DNA of 64,000 nucleotides from Theobroma cacao (GCF_000208745.1 NC_030851.1:16852688-16916687), one strand, 5' to 3'. Positions 49,641-60,120 are shown, counted from the first letter of the stretch. Made by a program: numbers and translations. Notes: a model not told the origin generated them from the letters alone.

Positions 49641-49860
49641 ATGACTAATTTGAGTTTGAGAGTTCTTACCAATTGTTCATACACCATGAATTCTACATTT
49701 TGAATCATCACCAAAGGATACAGTTCTTCTCTTTTTCTTGTCCAACTGTGCAAATAGCATTTCATTTCCTATCATGTGCCTTGAGCAATCGCTATCCATA
49801 TACCAAAGCTGCTTCTTCTTTAGTTGAGCTCTTGAACATGAATCTTTTGAGTGCAGCTCA
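49641..49860 (-). pseudogene. SIRE aspartic protease
   Basis: The minus frame reads LWYMDSDCSRHMIGNEML near 49740-49815, the usual position of WYLDSGCSRHMTG. The active-site triad Asp-Ser-Gly is here Asp-Ser-Asp, which would be expected to abolish activity. A stop separates it from the pre-integrase segment. Confidence 0.85.
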
Positions 49861-49877
49861 ACCTACAAAACAAATTC

Positions 49878-50939
49878 TCAATTTTTCTTAATAAGTACCC
49901 ATACCTTGATGAGTCCTTGAAGGTTAGTTGCAACATAGGATCCTTTTAGAACCCAAATCATTTTTGTTTTCTGTGTGTTTCTTCTTCTATAGTAATTATA
50001 AGATAAATGACCAAGTTTATCACAAACATAACATCTAGGAGAGAAATCATTAGCATTTCTTTTGAAATTTGTGCTCTTTCTTGACGATTTTTTTCTTAAA
50101 CTCTTAAGTGCAATATTTTCATTAATTGTTTTTTGTAAAGCTTCAGTTCTGTTGTCCAGCTCCAATTTCATAACTTCAAAATCTGATTTTGAATGTTCTA
50201 ATTCAGTTTGAAGCAAATTTTTTTATTCAAAAATATAGTTGAAATCATGTTTTTTCTTTTGCAAATCAATCTCAAGAGATGCAGTTTTTCTTTTTAAAGT
50301 TTTATATTTTGATGCAAGTTTTTCAAACTCATCATAGAGACATTCATACTCTTCTTGCAATTCATTAAATGAAATATCACAGGGGGTAGAAGATAACTCA
50401 GATTCATTATCTCTGGCCATCAAACGTAGGTTTGCTCTTTCTTCCACTTTCTCATTTAATAAGTCTTCAAATTTTATCTTTAACTTTTCAAGAGCCATGA
50501 AGCATTATTCAATTCGATTTAAGGATTCATCTTCACTTGATTCCTTGTCTCCATTTGCCATGTTGCTTGTTGAGCACTGATTCTCACAAGAGTTGTCTTT
50601 CAATTCCTTTTCCATATTTGTTTCTCCATATAACTCTTCTAATTTTTTTCGAATTTCCTTAGCACTTTTTCACATGAACACTTTATCATATTCTCTATAA
50701 TCAAGTGCACAAATGAGAGTATGCATGGCCTTAGAGTTGATTTGTACTTTCTTTATTTCAACTTCTGTCCACTCGGACCTTGGCTTAGGAATTAGCTCAT
50801 TGGTTACCACATTTAATATTCAAGGAATAAAGGGACCATCGGTTATGACATCCCACATCTCATAGTCATAAGCCTTAACATAAATGGACATTCTAATACT
50901 CCAATAAGGATTGTTTGATCCATTAAATAAAGAAGGCAT
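49878..50939 (-). pseudogene. SIRE gag
   Basis: It starts near MPSLFNGSNNPYW at 50939, continues with RMSIYVKAYDYEMWDVI, INSKAMHTLICALD and KLEELYGET (UBN2-type gag core). A long coiled-coil part follows (50223-50498; FNELQEEYECLYDEFEKLASK). Last is a basic stretch and a CCHC-like knuckle CYVCDKLGHLSYNYYRR, in which the last Cys is replaced by Tyr. At least three stops interrupt it. Confidence 0.87.
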
Positions 50940-51027
50940 ATTTATGCATTGACCCTCAGCATCAACAAAATTTTCTAGAGCTATTTGGATCTCCCCTAAA
51001 GATGTTAAGCCTTACAAATGAGGGTTA

Positions 51028-51040
51028 GGCTCTGATACCA
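51028..51040 (-). other. Primer-binding site, initiator tRNA-Met
   Basis: The minus strand reads TGGTATCAGAGCC, two bases from the LTR end at 51043. It is the same PBS as in the LARD-like gypsy element. Confidence 0.95.
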
Positions 51041-51042
51041 CT

Positions 51043-54000
51043 TGTTGGTCCCAAGTAAATATGCTAGAGGAGGGGTGAATAGCATAATTTAGCTCTTTCA
51101 AAAATTAGCTCTAAGTGGGAACAAATGCAAGTGAAAAGAAAGAATGAAAATAAGAACAAAAATAGAGTAGACAATGCGCAGGAATTTAAAGTGGTTTGGT
51201 CCAAGACCTACATCCACTACCTTGATTATTCAACCAAGGATTTTTCAAACTAATCCACTATGAATGGTGAAATTTACAAGCTTTCACCAAGCTTTGCAAT
51301 GGTGTTTACCAGGCTCAGCTAAAATGTCTCAACCCAATTTTTGGGCCATGACTTGTGCATGCGCCCAATGGACGTAGCCCACTAAGCCCAAGCAAGCCTA
51401 TTTATATAATCGTACTCATTATCCCGTCAACTATTCTTACATTTACATCTTATAATCTCAACCCTTTAAGTACTTTAATAGTAAATTATAGCAATCAAAA
51501 CTGCATTTATATTATCCCAAAATAACATTAACTATTGCCATTCATGGTAGCTTTACCAATCAAAATGTACATATATGGTCTAAGGTATACATCTTAGTAC
51601 TTTACATCACAAGTACGTATTTACAACAAAAATGACTTTGGGCTTCCAGCGGAGTGACCAAGGTGAAGGTGCGACTACGAAATGCCAAGATACCTACCAA
51701 GGATACAAGTCTACGAGAACACCTCGACCTAGTTACCAGCTGCCTCTTGATCTGAAAACATGAATTTGAAAAAGGTGAGTATAAACTCAATGAGTGAATA
51801 TAAGAAGGGAACAAGCAATCGATAGGAAGAATTTGGAAATCATGATGCACTTGTTTAAAAAATAATGCAATTGATTTAATTTCTTATTAAAAACCCCTCC
51901 TTTCAAACTTTGATTAATAACCTCATACTGTTGCAAAAACCCATGATTAATCCATGAAGTTAAATGGGTGAAAAATATGTCAAAATCAAGCAAGGTAGCA
52001 AGCATGGCAGCAAGTTTCTCACTATAGCAAGAAATAGTGTCAGTTTGCATATATTTCAGTTTTTCTAGTATGTCTCCCACTAAAGAAGTTAAATTAACCT
52101 GATTTTTAGACCATTAGAAAGCTAAGAGGCAGGGCTACAACTTTTATGTTTACCACTTTTCCCATTTCGGATGGGAAGGTGGTCAAAATCTTCATCAAAA
52201 TAAAAGTACTGCACTAGAACCTGAGAGTTTCTCGCTGCAGCGAGAATCAGGCCAGTGTGACCCCCAAAACCCGAGAGTTTGTCGCTGTAGTGAAAATGAA
52301 TCTTGCTGCAACGAAAAATAGAGCATTTTAAGTGAAATGGGTCTTGTTACATCAAAAGCCATTTTCTTGTTGAAATGAAAAGCAATTTGGGAGCAATTAA
52401 CAATACCAACACACAACACAATCACAATTATTTTCATAAACTTTCTATAACATATATATATTTGTATATACATATATCATCATGCATACCATCCCACCAC
52501 ACTCAACTCAATGCAATATCATCATCATATGTGCACTCCCTACTCGCACACTTCAACATCATCACACAACATTAACCATCAATACAAAACATATATTCAT
52601 ATATGTACCTAACAACATAATATAGAAGCACATGGATTCATCCTTGTACACATTTCACATTTTTCACAGCATCAAAACATTTTATCAAGGGCTTGTTCCC
52701 TGGCACACATTTTTAAAGAAAAGTTGGATAAAATCATTCAAATGTTCATTCAAATACATTACATTTTCCAAAGAAATTTTGAAATGCAAGTTCACTCACT
52801 AGTCTTTATTGATGTTTTGGTGGGCTTTAGCTTCGACTAATGTTTCGAATGGAGGTGTAGGGTTTCGTTGGAACCTATCACACACAACAACATCACCATC
52901 AACCCAACTTGGCATTATTACTATTCCAAAGCTATTTTCTAAATTGGGTTATACTAGTCCTTCCTAACTAGTTTCTAACTACTATTAAATGGCTATTATT
53001 TGCACCATCCTAATCACTTTAAAATGAATAAACAACCTCAACTACAAAACATTCCCAAGTCTCATCACTAGCTATTCTCAACACTTAAATATCAAATTTT
53101 AATTCCCTACTCACCATGGTAGCTTTGTAGTTGAATCTCTTTCCAAAAATTTTAAGCTATTATGGAAGCTCCTTCTTTCTCTCTCTAAACACCTAGCTAG
53201 TGAGAGAAAGTATGGAAGAAAGATTTTTTGTTTCCTTTCAAGGGTTTTAAAGTGAGAGAGTAAAAGAGCACAAAGGTTCTATGAAAAGGAGCACAAAAGC
53301 ATGACAAGTGGAGCTAGCTTGAGAGAGTTATGGAAGCTTGAAGAGAACTCCCATGGAGGATGAAGAAACGTGAAAGGAAAGAAGGAAGAAGAAGAAAAAG
53401 CTGCTGAAAAATGTGAGAAGAAGCTGTTGGAAGATGATATTTATAGCTCAAGCTTATCTAACTCCACTTAAATTACGAAAATGTCCTTAGCAAGTTAGCT
53501 TATTCTTCTTCAATCCTTTGTGCAATCTTTTTACTCTTTTGACACTGAGGCCAAGTCCACAATGGTCTACAAATACTCGAGTTTACAAAAAATTAAAATT
53601 TTGACTCGAGATAAAAATGACCATTTTACCCCTACTTTAGAAATCATCATTTATTTTTATTTCCTTCATCATTTAATCCTTATTTTCATCATTCATTTAT
53701 GCTTTAGGCCTACTTAGGCCTTAAAAATGTTTGAAAGCATATGCTTTAGGCCTACTTAAGCCTTAAAAATGTTTGAAAGCATACTTCTAGGAGTTCACTA
53801 AAGAAATGACAAAATTACCCCTAGCTAAGGTTATCGTGTCTACACCTAGTTATGAGGCTATAAAGGTCGCGGTCTCACACAAAACCTTTCACAATAGTTT
53901 TTACTGGGATTAACTAAAACCCAACACCTAACTTTTCAAGGCTAAGTTAGAACCTATACCCAATCAAATAATCCTAGCTTGAATCAATCCTTTAGAGTGA

Positions 54001-54698
54001 CTCGCTCACTCTAAGAATACAAGGAGAAAAGTGAAAAGAGTGTACCTATGATCATAAGGTTGATATAAGTGGTACAAAGTGAAGTGCAGATCACAATTAC
54101 AAAGATAGGAGTTGAGTGGAGTAAATGAGCAGAGAGTAATTGTAGATTTTTCAGCTCTTTTTGTGTTCTTAGAAGGCTTCTTTTTTATTTCTAGCCGTTG
54201 GAAGTCCCTTTTATACTTGAAAAATCAGCTCTGAAGTGAGTTAGACAATTTTGAATGTTGGAAATAGTTTTGTTGCAGTTCTGGCAGTTAATCTGTCTTC
54301 TAGTGCACAATTCAAATTTTCTGACAGAATGCTCTTAGTCGACTAACTTATGTCTTCGTCGACTAAGTTGGTTCTGTCTTGAAGTCCAGATTTCTGGCAA
54401 TAGCTTCTTAGTCGACTAACTTATTCCTTGGTCAACTAAGTCTTTTTTGTCTCTCAATACTCTTCAGCCTACCAACTTCTAGTTTAAATTTTAGCTGACT
54501 AACTCTTCATTAATCGACTAAAGGGCTTCTGTCTTGTTGATCAATTGTGACTTCCTTATTCTTATGCTCTTTGATATGTGCATTTGAATGATTGATTAAT
54601 TATTTGCATACAATTTTTGTCCTGCACACTCAAGTAGAAATATTAGACACAAATGAATGGGAATATTTTATTATCATCAAAAACTAATGGAGCCAACA
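51043..54698 (-). repeat. 5' LTR of the SIRE element, split by an L1 solo LTR
   Basis: It runs from TGTTGGTCCC to GAGCCAACA. Removing 51325-53879 and one duplication leaves about 1096 bp, nearly the same length as the 3' LTR. Base differences from the 3' LTR are scattered, roughly one every few tens of bases by eye. Confidence 0.92.
51325..53879 (-). mobile_element. L1 solo LTR nested in the SIRE 5' LTR
   Basis: It starts TGTCTCAACCC and ends GCGGTCTCACA on the plus strand, 2555 bp. Flanks TAAAA (51320-51324) and CAAAA (53880-53884) form a one-mismatch duplication. It has a palindrome cluster at 52225-52320 (perfect 18-mer at 52229-52246) and a single minisatellite unit near 52527. It is the youngest layer of this stack. 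The minus strand reads ACCATGGTGAGT near 53116. Confidence 0.9.
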
Positions 54699-55804
54699 TT
54701 AAAAGCTCAGTATCAGGAATTTCAAATTTGAATTATAGAAGACAAAATATCGGCCAAACTAATTCCTAAATTGTTTCCAACGGTTAAAAGCTGTCCAAAT
54801 CCATCAAAACTGATTTTTTCAAGTATAAAAGACAATCCCAATGGCTCTAATTAGCATGAGAAGCTTCCAAGAACCAAAGAGAATTAAGAATTGCAAAATT
54901 CTTTTCACTTCTTCATCTTGTATTTCACTTAAATCTTTGTAATAGAGTTAAGCACCTCTTTTTGTACCATTCAGATCAGGTTAGTGATCCTAGGTACATC
55001 TTCATATCTATATTCCTTGATTATTTAAAGTATGCAAGGCACTCTAAGGGATTTAATCAAAGCTTAAGAAAGCTTGGTTGTTGTTCTAGGTTCTAACTTA
55101 GCCTTAGAAAAGTTAGTTTAGGTTTTGGTTGATCTCGAGAAAAACCATTGTTAAAGGTTGTAGCTAAACTTTTAAATAGCCATTGTATAAGCTTAGCAGA
55201 AGGTTATGAATTCCACTGATTTTAGTAAATTGATTTGGAAATCCTTGATTAGGAGATTGAGGTAGTAGATGTAGATCAAAGGGACCAAACCACTATAAAT
55301 CACTGTGCTTTATTTACTTTCTTTCATTGTCTTCTCACTCTTGACACTTACATAATTCGTCCAACAAGCTTTAAACTTCCACTTTCAAATTCCCTCAATT
55401 AGCTCTTAACTTAAAAAGATTTTTTATATCATTCCGAAAGTGCTAGTCACCTCCCCTTTAGCACACTCTTTGGGACCAACATCAGGTTTTATATATAAGT
55501 CTTGTTGGACTGTGATTAGGTCTAATGATCCAAGTCCATTGATATTTATAAAAGTAAGGGTTACTACTTAGTTGGTCATCAGAATTAATTAGCAACATGT
55601 TTTGGAAAACAAAGAACGTGAAAAAGAAGAAGTGTAATTGGTGAGGCACTTGAATCGCTTTTAAGGTACTTGAATCTTGATCTAAAATGTAATCCTTTTG
55701 GAGTAGGTATTTGAACTGCTTTGAAGGTACGTATATCTTAATTTATATTAGATAACAATTGTTATTAATGAATCAAAAATTAAATTTCGCATTTATCGTA
55801 GACA

Positions 55805-55936
55805 AAGAAACTAGCAATTAGTTTGTACATTTTTTGTACAAAAGGACAGTTAGTGGTTTTTAATTACTAAAGAACTTTTGAAGTGTAAAGTGCACTTTTT
55901 TTACAAATGTAATGTTAAACAAAAAATGATAAAAAT
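55805..55936. other. Short AT-rich flank
   Basis: About 130 bp between the copia LTR and the MITE-like repeat. Nothing is recognised in it. Confidence 0.5.
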
Positions 55937-56240
55937 ACCCAATTTAGTCTTTGTACTGTAAAATTTTAATCAATTTAATCTTTATACTTTACAATTTTAT
56001 TTAATTTGACCCCTATGATGTGACACAAAAAAACTGACATTGCAAAAACAAAATTTCAAAATTTTCTTTTATTCTAACATGTGAGCGCAACATTAACATG
56101 ATTTGACATGTCAATGCCACATCAATACCAATAACAGTTAATTTAGTCAAAGTTAAGTAAATGGATTCGATTATACAAAATCTTAAAAGTAAAGAATTAA
56201 ATTGACTAATTTTAACACAGAGACCTATGATTACTTTGAC
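55937..56240. mobile_element. MITE-like element with terminal inverted repeats
   Basis: The left end, AATTTAGTCTTTGTACTGTA then AAATTTTAATCAATTTAA, is matched inverted by the right end, TTAAATTGACTAATTTTAAC then ACAGAGAC, over roughly 35-40 bp. The interior is about 220 bp without coding potential. Such 'TTTAGTC..TTGTAC' elements are common in dicot genomes. I could not define a target duplication. Confidence 0.55.
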
Positions 56241-56309
56241 TAGTTTGAAATAAAGCCTAGCAACCTGAAAGCTTGAAATGAGCCGCAAAAATCAGGCTTA
56301 AGAATTGAA

Positions 56310-57291
56310 GCTAGTGACGTGAGGAATATGGATATGGGGATGCTGCTGTCAAGCAGTGTGAAGACAAATCAAGAGAGTGTCAAACAGGGGATAAGAAGAA
56401 GAAAGAAAGATTGTGTTCAAATGTAGGCTTGAGGACAATTGTCCGGAGGTCCGAGTAGTCAATTTAATTTATTGGACCATGAAGACTTAACCGAAATCTG
56501 TGTAGCCGTGGAGCCCAATAAGTTCAACCAAGCAAATGGGAGGTCTTCAAGCTCAAGTAGGCCTGAGCTTGAATAGAAACAAGTTTATCCTTGAAGAAGC
56601 AAAGGAAATTTGGAATCTTGCAAAGGACCTAGGGATCAGAGCAAGCTCAACAGAGGAAGAGGTTTTAGATGAACTGATTAAGATTGTAGAGGATTTACTT
56701 TTTGTGGGTTGAGTAGCTGCGTTGCTATATGTCGTTAAAAAGAACGTTATGAAGGATCTGGTTTGAATTAAAAAGGATTCTAAGGGGATGACTGTCTTGC
56801 AAAGGGAGGGGTGACAAGGGATACTTTGTTCTGGCGAGGATCTGACTTAGGAAGAAATCAAAGAGGCTGTCAGGCAAGGAAGGTATGGTGGTATTTGGCA
56901 GTGCACTGTCTTACTATGATCCACGATGGTACTTGGTCACTTTATTACTTAGCTATGAACAGAAGCTGAGGAGAATTGCTTTGTTGAACGGAGTTGTGAT
57001 TGCTTTATTTTAACTTGGTATAATGTTCTGGTGTTGTGTTTGTTTCTGGTATTGGAACTTGTTGATTCTTTCCACAGGAGTTGTGTAAGGTTCTTGATTA
57101 TGGGTGTTCTGGTGTTATATTTGTTGTTTATAGTGCTGGAACTGAGCTGCTTTTTCTTTGGGTGTTGTAAGGCGTCTAATTCTATGCTTTCCTTCTCTAA
57201 AGTAAAGATACTCCTCCTTGTAAACGATTTGCCTTATAAATAAAATGTCTGGCTTATCAAAATAGAAAAAAAAAAAAAAAAACAAACGATG
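56310..57291 (+). mobile_element. LINE-derived insertion with poly-A tail
   Basis: It ends in TAAAATGTCTGGCTTATC, then AAAATAG and an A-run at 57272-57289, the usual 3' end of plant L1-type LINEs. An open stretch at about 56594-56712 reads EEAKEIWNLAKDLGIRASS then EEEVLDELIKIVEDL, resembling the EA..GKxLG..EEEVxxE segment of plant LINE ORFs. The reverse transcriptase is missing, so this is an internally deleted or rearranged copy. The left boundary is approximate. Confidence 0.65.
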
Positions 57292-57412
57292 CAGTTGGGA
57301 AGAATAATGGTGAAATTAAGTTGTAGCAGCTAGAGATTGAGAAAACAACAAACGAAAAAGGAAATTAAACCATAAGTGTCTGGAAAGCCTTTCACCCAAA
57401 TCCAGCTGGGAG

Positions 57413-59237
57413 TTATGCATAGAAAAATATGGCCGAAGCAATGAATAGCGTGTAACAAACGAGGTGATCTCCAGGCTTGGCTCCACTGAAATTACTGCTA
57501 TCACTCTTTTCTGAAGCAGACGATGATGATGTTCCGGTTGATGGTGAAGTGGTCGTCGTCGCTGTTGAGGAGGCATTGGTGAAGATGGCAGCGTCTGGTG
57601 AGTTTGGAGATAATCCAAGAAGCTCTGTTCATTCGGAAGGCAACATACAGTTAATTTTGGACGAGTTGTTTTTCCAATTAGCTACTCTCACTTTCTACTT
57701 TCAAGCCTTTATTTTCATAGTATCTTTCTTTAAAAGCTTTTATTAAAAGTACTCATTAAACAAAATTTTTCCCATTAAAAGTAACAATAAGAGATTTGAG
57801 AGTGCTCCCAGCATCTACCATAACATAACCGTTAAACTCTTTTAACACATACAGAAACTTAGGTAATTTTCCTTTTGGTTTTCTTGATACGGTTTGGATA
57901 AAATTCCCATTTCAATTATAGCACGGCGGAGGACATAGAACCTTATTGGGACAGTAGGTAGATGGTCCTTTTTCAGATTGAAAGAAGATGGTCCTTGATT
58001 TTGCCATTCAACATGATCTACGTATAGCTTCTTCTCTCTAGGCAAGAAACATAGAGCAGCACTTACTATAAAACATGTCTAACAGACTCTCGCTCTGGGC
58101 TGATCTAAATAAGACTCGACTACCGGCCCCACAGAGACCATACGGCAAGAAGCTGGTTTTAGCCGATTATCTCCCACATTCACTTTTTCTTTTTCCTTTT
58201 TATCCACTGGCCACGTTGAAACAAAATTTTACTAGTTAGGGGAACCCCCACATCTCCCCTCAAGAAAGTTAAAATCGCAAAGCCAAATGGAGCAAGCTAA
58301 ACACGTCAAGCTCGTATTGGGATTACTTCTTTATAGCTGGCTGGCCCATCAGGTTATGTGAACAGAGTCACAAACGTCAAACCGATTTACTATTTCCTGC
58401 AGGATTTCTAGACAAACATTACTCTGTATATATTTATGATTATCAGCTTCCAAAGTTTCAAGTTTCCAAACTGCTTTTTGTTCAAAAAAAGAAATCCAAG
58501 GACTAACAACTTCGTAGCAAGATTCACATTCCAAAAGAAGTGGGAAAAACTTCACTTTACTGCTCTGTCACCTATATATGTTAGAACTTAATTAGAACTG
58601 ATCAAAATATTTTTCTGGAAACAACTTTAAACTGGTTATGATCATGAATCGCAGAATATAGATTTTTTATCTGCATGCAACCCCAAATCCCAAAATCTAT
58701 GCTCTGTCCAGTCGTCTAACTTGAGATCACTGCTATTCGATGTAAACTAATCAATTACTTAGCCATCATCTTCCGGTTTAACATAAAGAGAAAAGCATGC
58801 ATGCTTTTTCTAGCTTAAAAGAAATATATATCAAAGCAACAAAAGGGAAAGAGATAAAGAGAGAGAGAGAGCTCACTTGGGCAGTCACTGACGCTAGCGT
58901 TCTTTAACTGGCAAGCGGAAGGAAGCTGAAGAAGCTTAGCTTCCTGTACCCCCAAGCTCTTAAGGTTTTGAGCTCCAGACGTCTGGGTCTGCTGAAGAAG
59001 ATAGCACAAACACTTTGGTTCATTTTCCTTTATAGTCGACACCGAACTACAACACTCCTTAGTCGGCGTCGCCACCTTCCCTTGAGCAAAGTTCAGGCAA
59101 GTCATCACGCTCTGGAAATCTTTGCTGCACTCATTTGCTAAACCACTCTCATCAGCCGCTCCAACCCCACCCAATGAACCCCACTGCAACAAACTGCTCA
59201 TCGACAAGGCCAAAACAATAAAACCCTCTACTCCCAT
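57413..59237 (-). CDS. GPI-anchored non-specific lipid-transfer protein (LTPG type), two exons
   Basis: Exon 1 is 59237-58877, exon 2 is 57624-57413, and the protein is 190 residues. The donor is CAA|GTGAGC and the acceptor AACAG|AG. Joining them gives the family sequence CPKLLGLSP..SPDAAIFTN in frame. Residues 1-28 are a signal peptide (hydrophobic FIVLALSMSSLL). Residues 37-119 hold the eight-Cys lipid-transfer fold: C37, C47, C62-C63, C76-x-C78, C109, C119. Residues about 135-170 are a Ser/Thr-rich stalk with possible N-glycosylation sites (N113, N137, N165). The end VCYTLFIASAIFFYA is a hydrophobic GPI-addition tail. It is expected at the outer plasma membrane or cell wall, moving or binding lipids for cuticle and wall. 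I chose ATG 59237 because the signal peptide starts there; the frame stays open upstream to an ATG at 59387. All key residues are intact. Confidence 0.9.
57625..58876 (-). other. Intron of the lipid-transfer protein gene
   Basis: 1252 bp, GT-AG. It begins with a GAGAGA/CTCTCT-rich donor side. It contains short ORFs on both strands (for example 58349-58555 and 57842-58045) with no family similarity I recognise. There is no evidence for a further exon, since exon 1 joins exon 2 in frame at the conserved CPK-LLGL junction. Confidence 0.8.
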
Positions 59238-59330
59238 TTCTTTCACTCTCTTAATTCTTCGATGCCTTTGCTTTCTTTTTGAGTTCGGATTTTCAGACTG
59301 CAACTTGAAGAAATGTCTTTTGTTTTCTGG

Positions 59331-59337
59331 TTTATAG
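59331..59337 (-). promoter_or_regulatory. Candidate TATA box of the lipid-transfer protein gene
   Basis: CTATAAA on the minus strand lies about 95 bases before the chosen ATG. An ATTGGT (reverse CCAAT) lies just upstream at 59341-59346. The position fits a plant promoter, but no transcript start can be seen. If it is real, the upstream in-frame ATG at 59387 lies before the transcript and is not used. Confidence 0.5.
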
Positions 59338-59609
59338 AAGACCAATAATGGGAAATTGGTAACTGAGGCATCGGTAGTCCCGTACATTATATTAATGACG
59401 TGCAGTTGAATGGCAAGAGTGGAAATTTGAGGATTCTGTATGAACCGTCGAGTGGGAATTTCTGGTCCCTAATATGAAATCAACGGTGGTGATGTTTAGA
59501 CAATTTAAGCTTAGATATAAATGGAGGCCACTGGGTAGTTGGGCAGAAGTAAAGTTGGCTGTCGGTTTCAGAAGACTACTTTCAATTAGGCTGAGCTGTA
59601 ACGCCAAAC

Positions 59610-59617
59610 CACGTGTC
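59610..59617 (+). promoter_or_regulatory. G-box / ABRE-like CACGTGTC, copy 1
   Basis: CACGTGTC lies about 370 bp upstream of the gene start, in duplication unit 1. G-boxes bind bZIP and bHLH factors. Relevance here is inferred from position only. Confidence 0.45.
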
Positions 59618-59920
59618 TTTACAGACCCCACGCGGCCGCACTGATGAAGTTAAGCTGCACATTAATTAGAACTAGGAAAAAAATAAAATATAGGTGTTTC
59701 ATGTTTTCATATTATGAACTTACACCACAAGGCTCTCTCAAGTCAGTAAAAGAAGAGATTAATTTTAAATTTTTAAAAATAATAATTTTTTAATAATTAT
59801 GTTTTTATTTAAAATATGAATTGATGAGAAGTGATATTATTCTGATATACTTAAAGCTATACATGAACTAGAATTTTAAATGAGGTTGAGCTGTAACGCC
59901 AAACTTGTCTTTGCACACCC

Positions 59921-59928
59921 CACGTGAC
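59921..59928 (+). promoter_or_regulatory. G-box CACGTGAC, copy 2
   Basis: CACGTGAC is in duplication unit 2, about 690 bp upstream of the gene. At this unit position copy 1 reads CACGCGGC. Confidence 0.4.
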
Positions 59929-60120
59929 AAATTAATGAAATAAGGCTATACATTAATTAGAACTGGAAAATTTTTTAAAAAAAAATCATAGGTGTTCTAT
60001 GTTTTCAAATTAGGAACTTATAACTTAATTTGTAACTATTATAATCTCAAGTCAATAATAGATGAGATGAATTTAAATTTTTGAGTAATGATTTTCTTTT
60101 GTCTAATAATTATATTTTTT

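Larger units (their letters stand above)
42649..54698 (-). mobile_element. Complete SIRE/Maximus-type Ty1/copia retrotransposon
   Basis: LTRs at 42649-43746 and 51043-54698 both run TGTTGG...CCAACA. They are 1098 bp and, after removing a nested L1 LTR, 1096 bp. A perfect duplication TTAAA flanks the element (42644-42648 and 54699-54703). In minus order it has PBS, gag, protease, integrase, RT, RNase H, a third ORF, PPT and 3' LTR. The integrase-before-RT order defines copia, and the extra ORF after RNase H is typical of the SIRE lineage. Several stops and frameshifts make it inactive, but it is the best preserved element in the window. Confidence 0.93.
42151..55481 (+). mobile_element. SIRE-like solo LTR, split by a complete SIRE element
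   Basis: It starts TGTTGACTCAATGAG at 42151 and ends TTTGGGACCAACA at 55481. Flanks are TTAGG (42146-42150) and TCAGG (55482-55486), a one-mismatch duplication. Both ends resemble the reverse complement of the LTR at 42649-43746 (TTTTTGATGATAATAAAACATT near the start, TAGCACA..GGGACCAACA at the end), so it is a diverged relative. Net length is about 1.28 kb. Confidence 0.85.
41038..55804 (+). mobile_element. 3' LTR of the copia element, split by a nested solo LTR
   Basis: It starts TGTTAGACATACGCCC right after the purine tract. It is interrupted at 42151 and resumes at 55487 to end GCATTTATCGTAGACA at 55804. Net length is about 1.43 kb. The start and end are typical of plant Ty1/copia LTRs. 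There is no matching 5' LTR in the window. Confidence 0.82.
59588..60120. repeat. Direct duplication in the upstream region, two units about 295 bp apart
   Basis: Unit 1 starts GCTGAGCTGTAACGCCAAAC (59589) and unit 2 GTTGAGCTGTAACGCCAAAC (59884). Both continue through ATTAATTAGAACT, TAGGTGTTTCATG / TAGGTGTTCTATG and TTTTCAAATTAGGAAC-like sequence for about 230 bp. Divergence is moderate. Each unit has one CACGTG box, but at different positions inside the unit. Confidence 0.8.

Noticed and set aside
57316..57746. ORFs on both strands at the 3' end of the lipid-transfer protein gene
   Set aside because: They are other frames of exon 2 and its flank; the real frame is fixed by the splice acceptor and the family C-terminus.
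58287..58361. Short plus-strand frame with a hydrophobic stretch (MEQAKHVKLVLGLLL...)
   Set aside because: Only 24 residues, inside the intron on the opposite strand, with no similarity or signals supporting expression.
58349..58555. 68-residue minus-strand ORF in the intron
   Set aside because: No recognisable domain, no splice signals joining it to the flanking exons, and the exons already join correctly without it.
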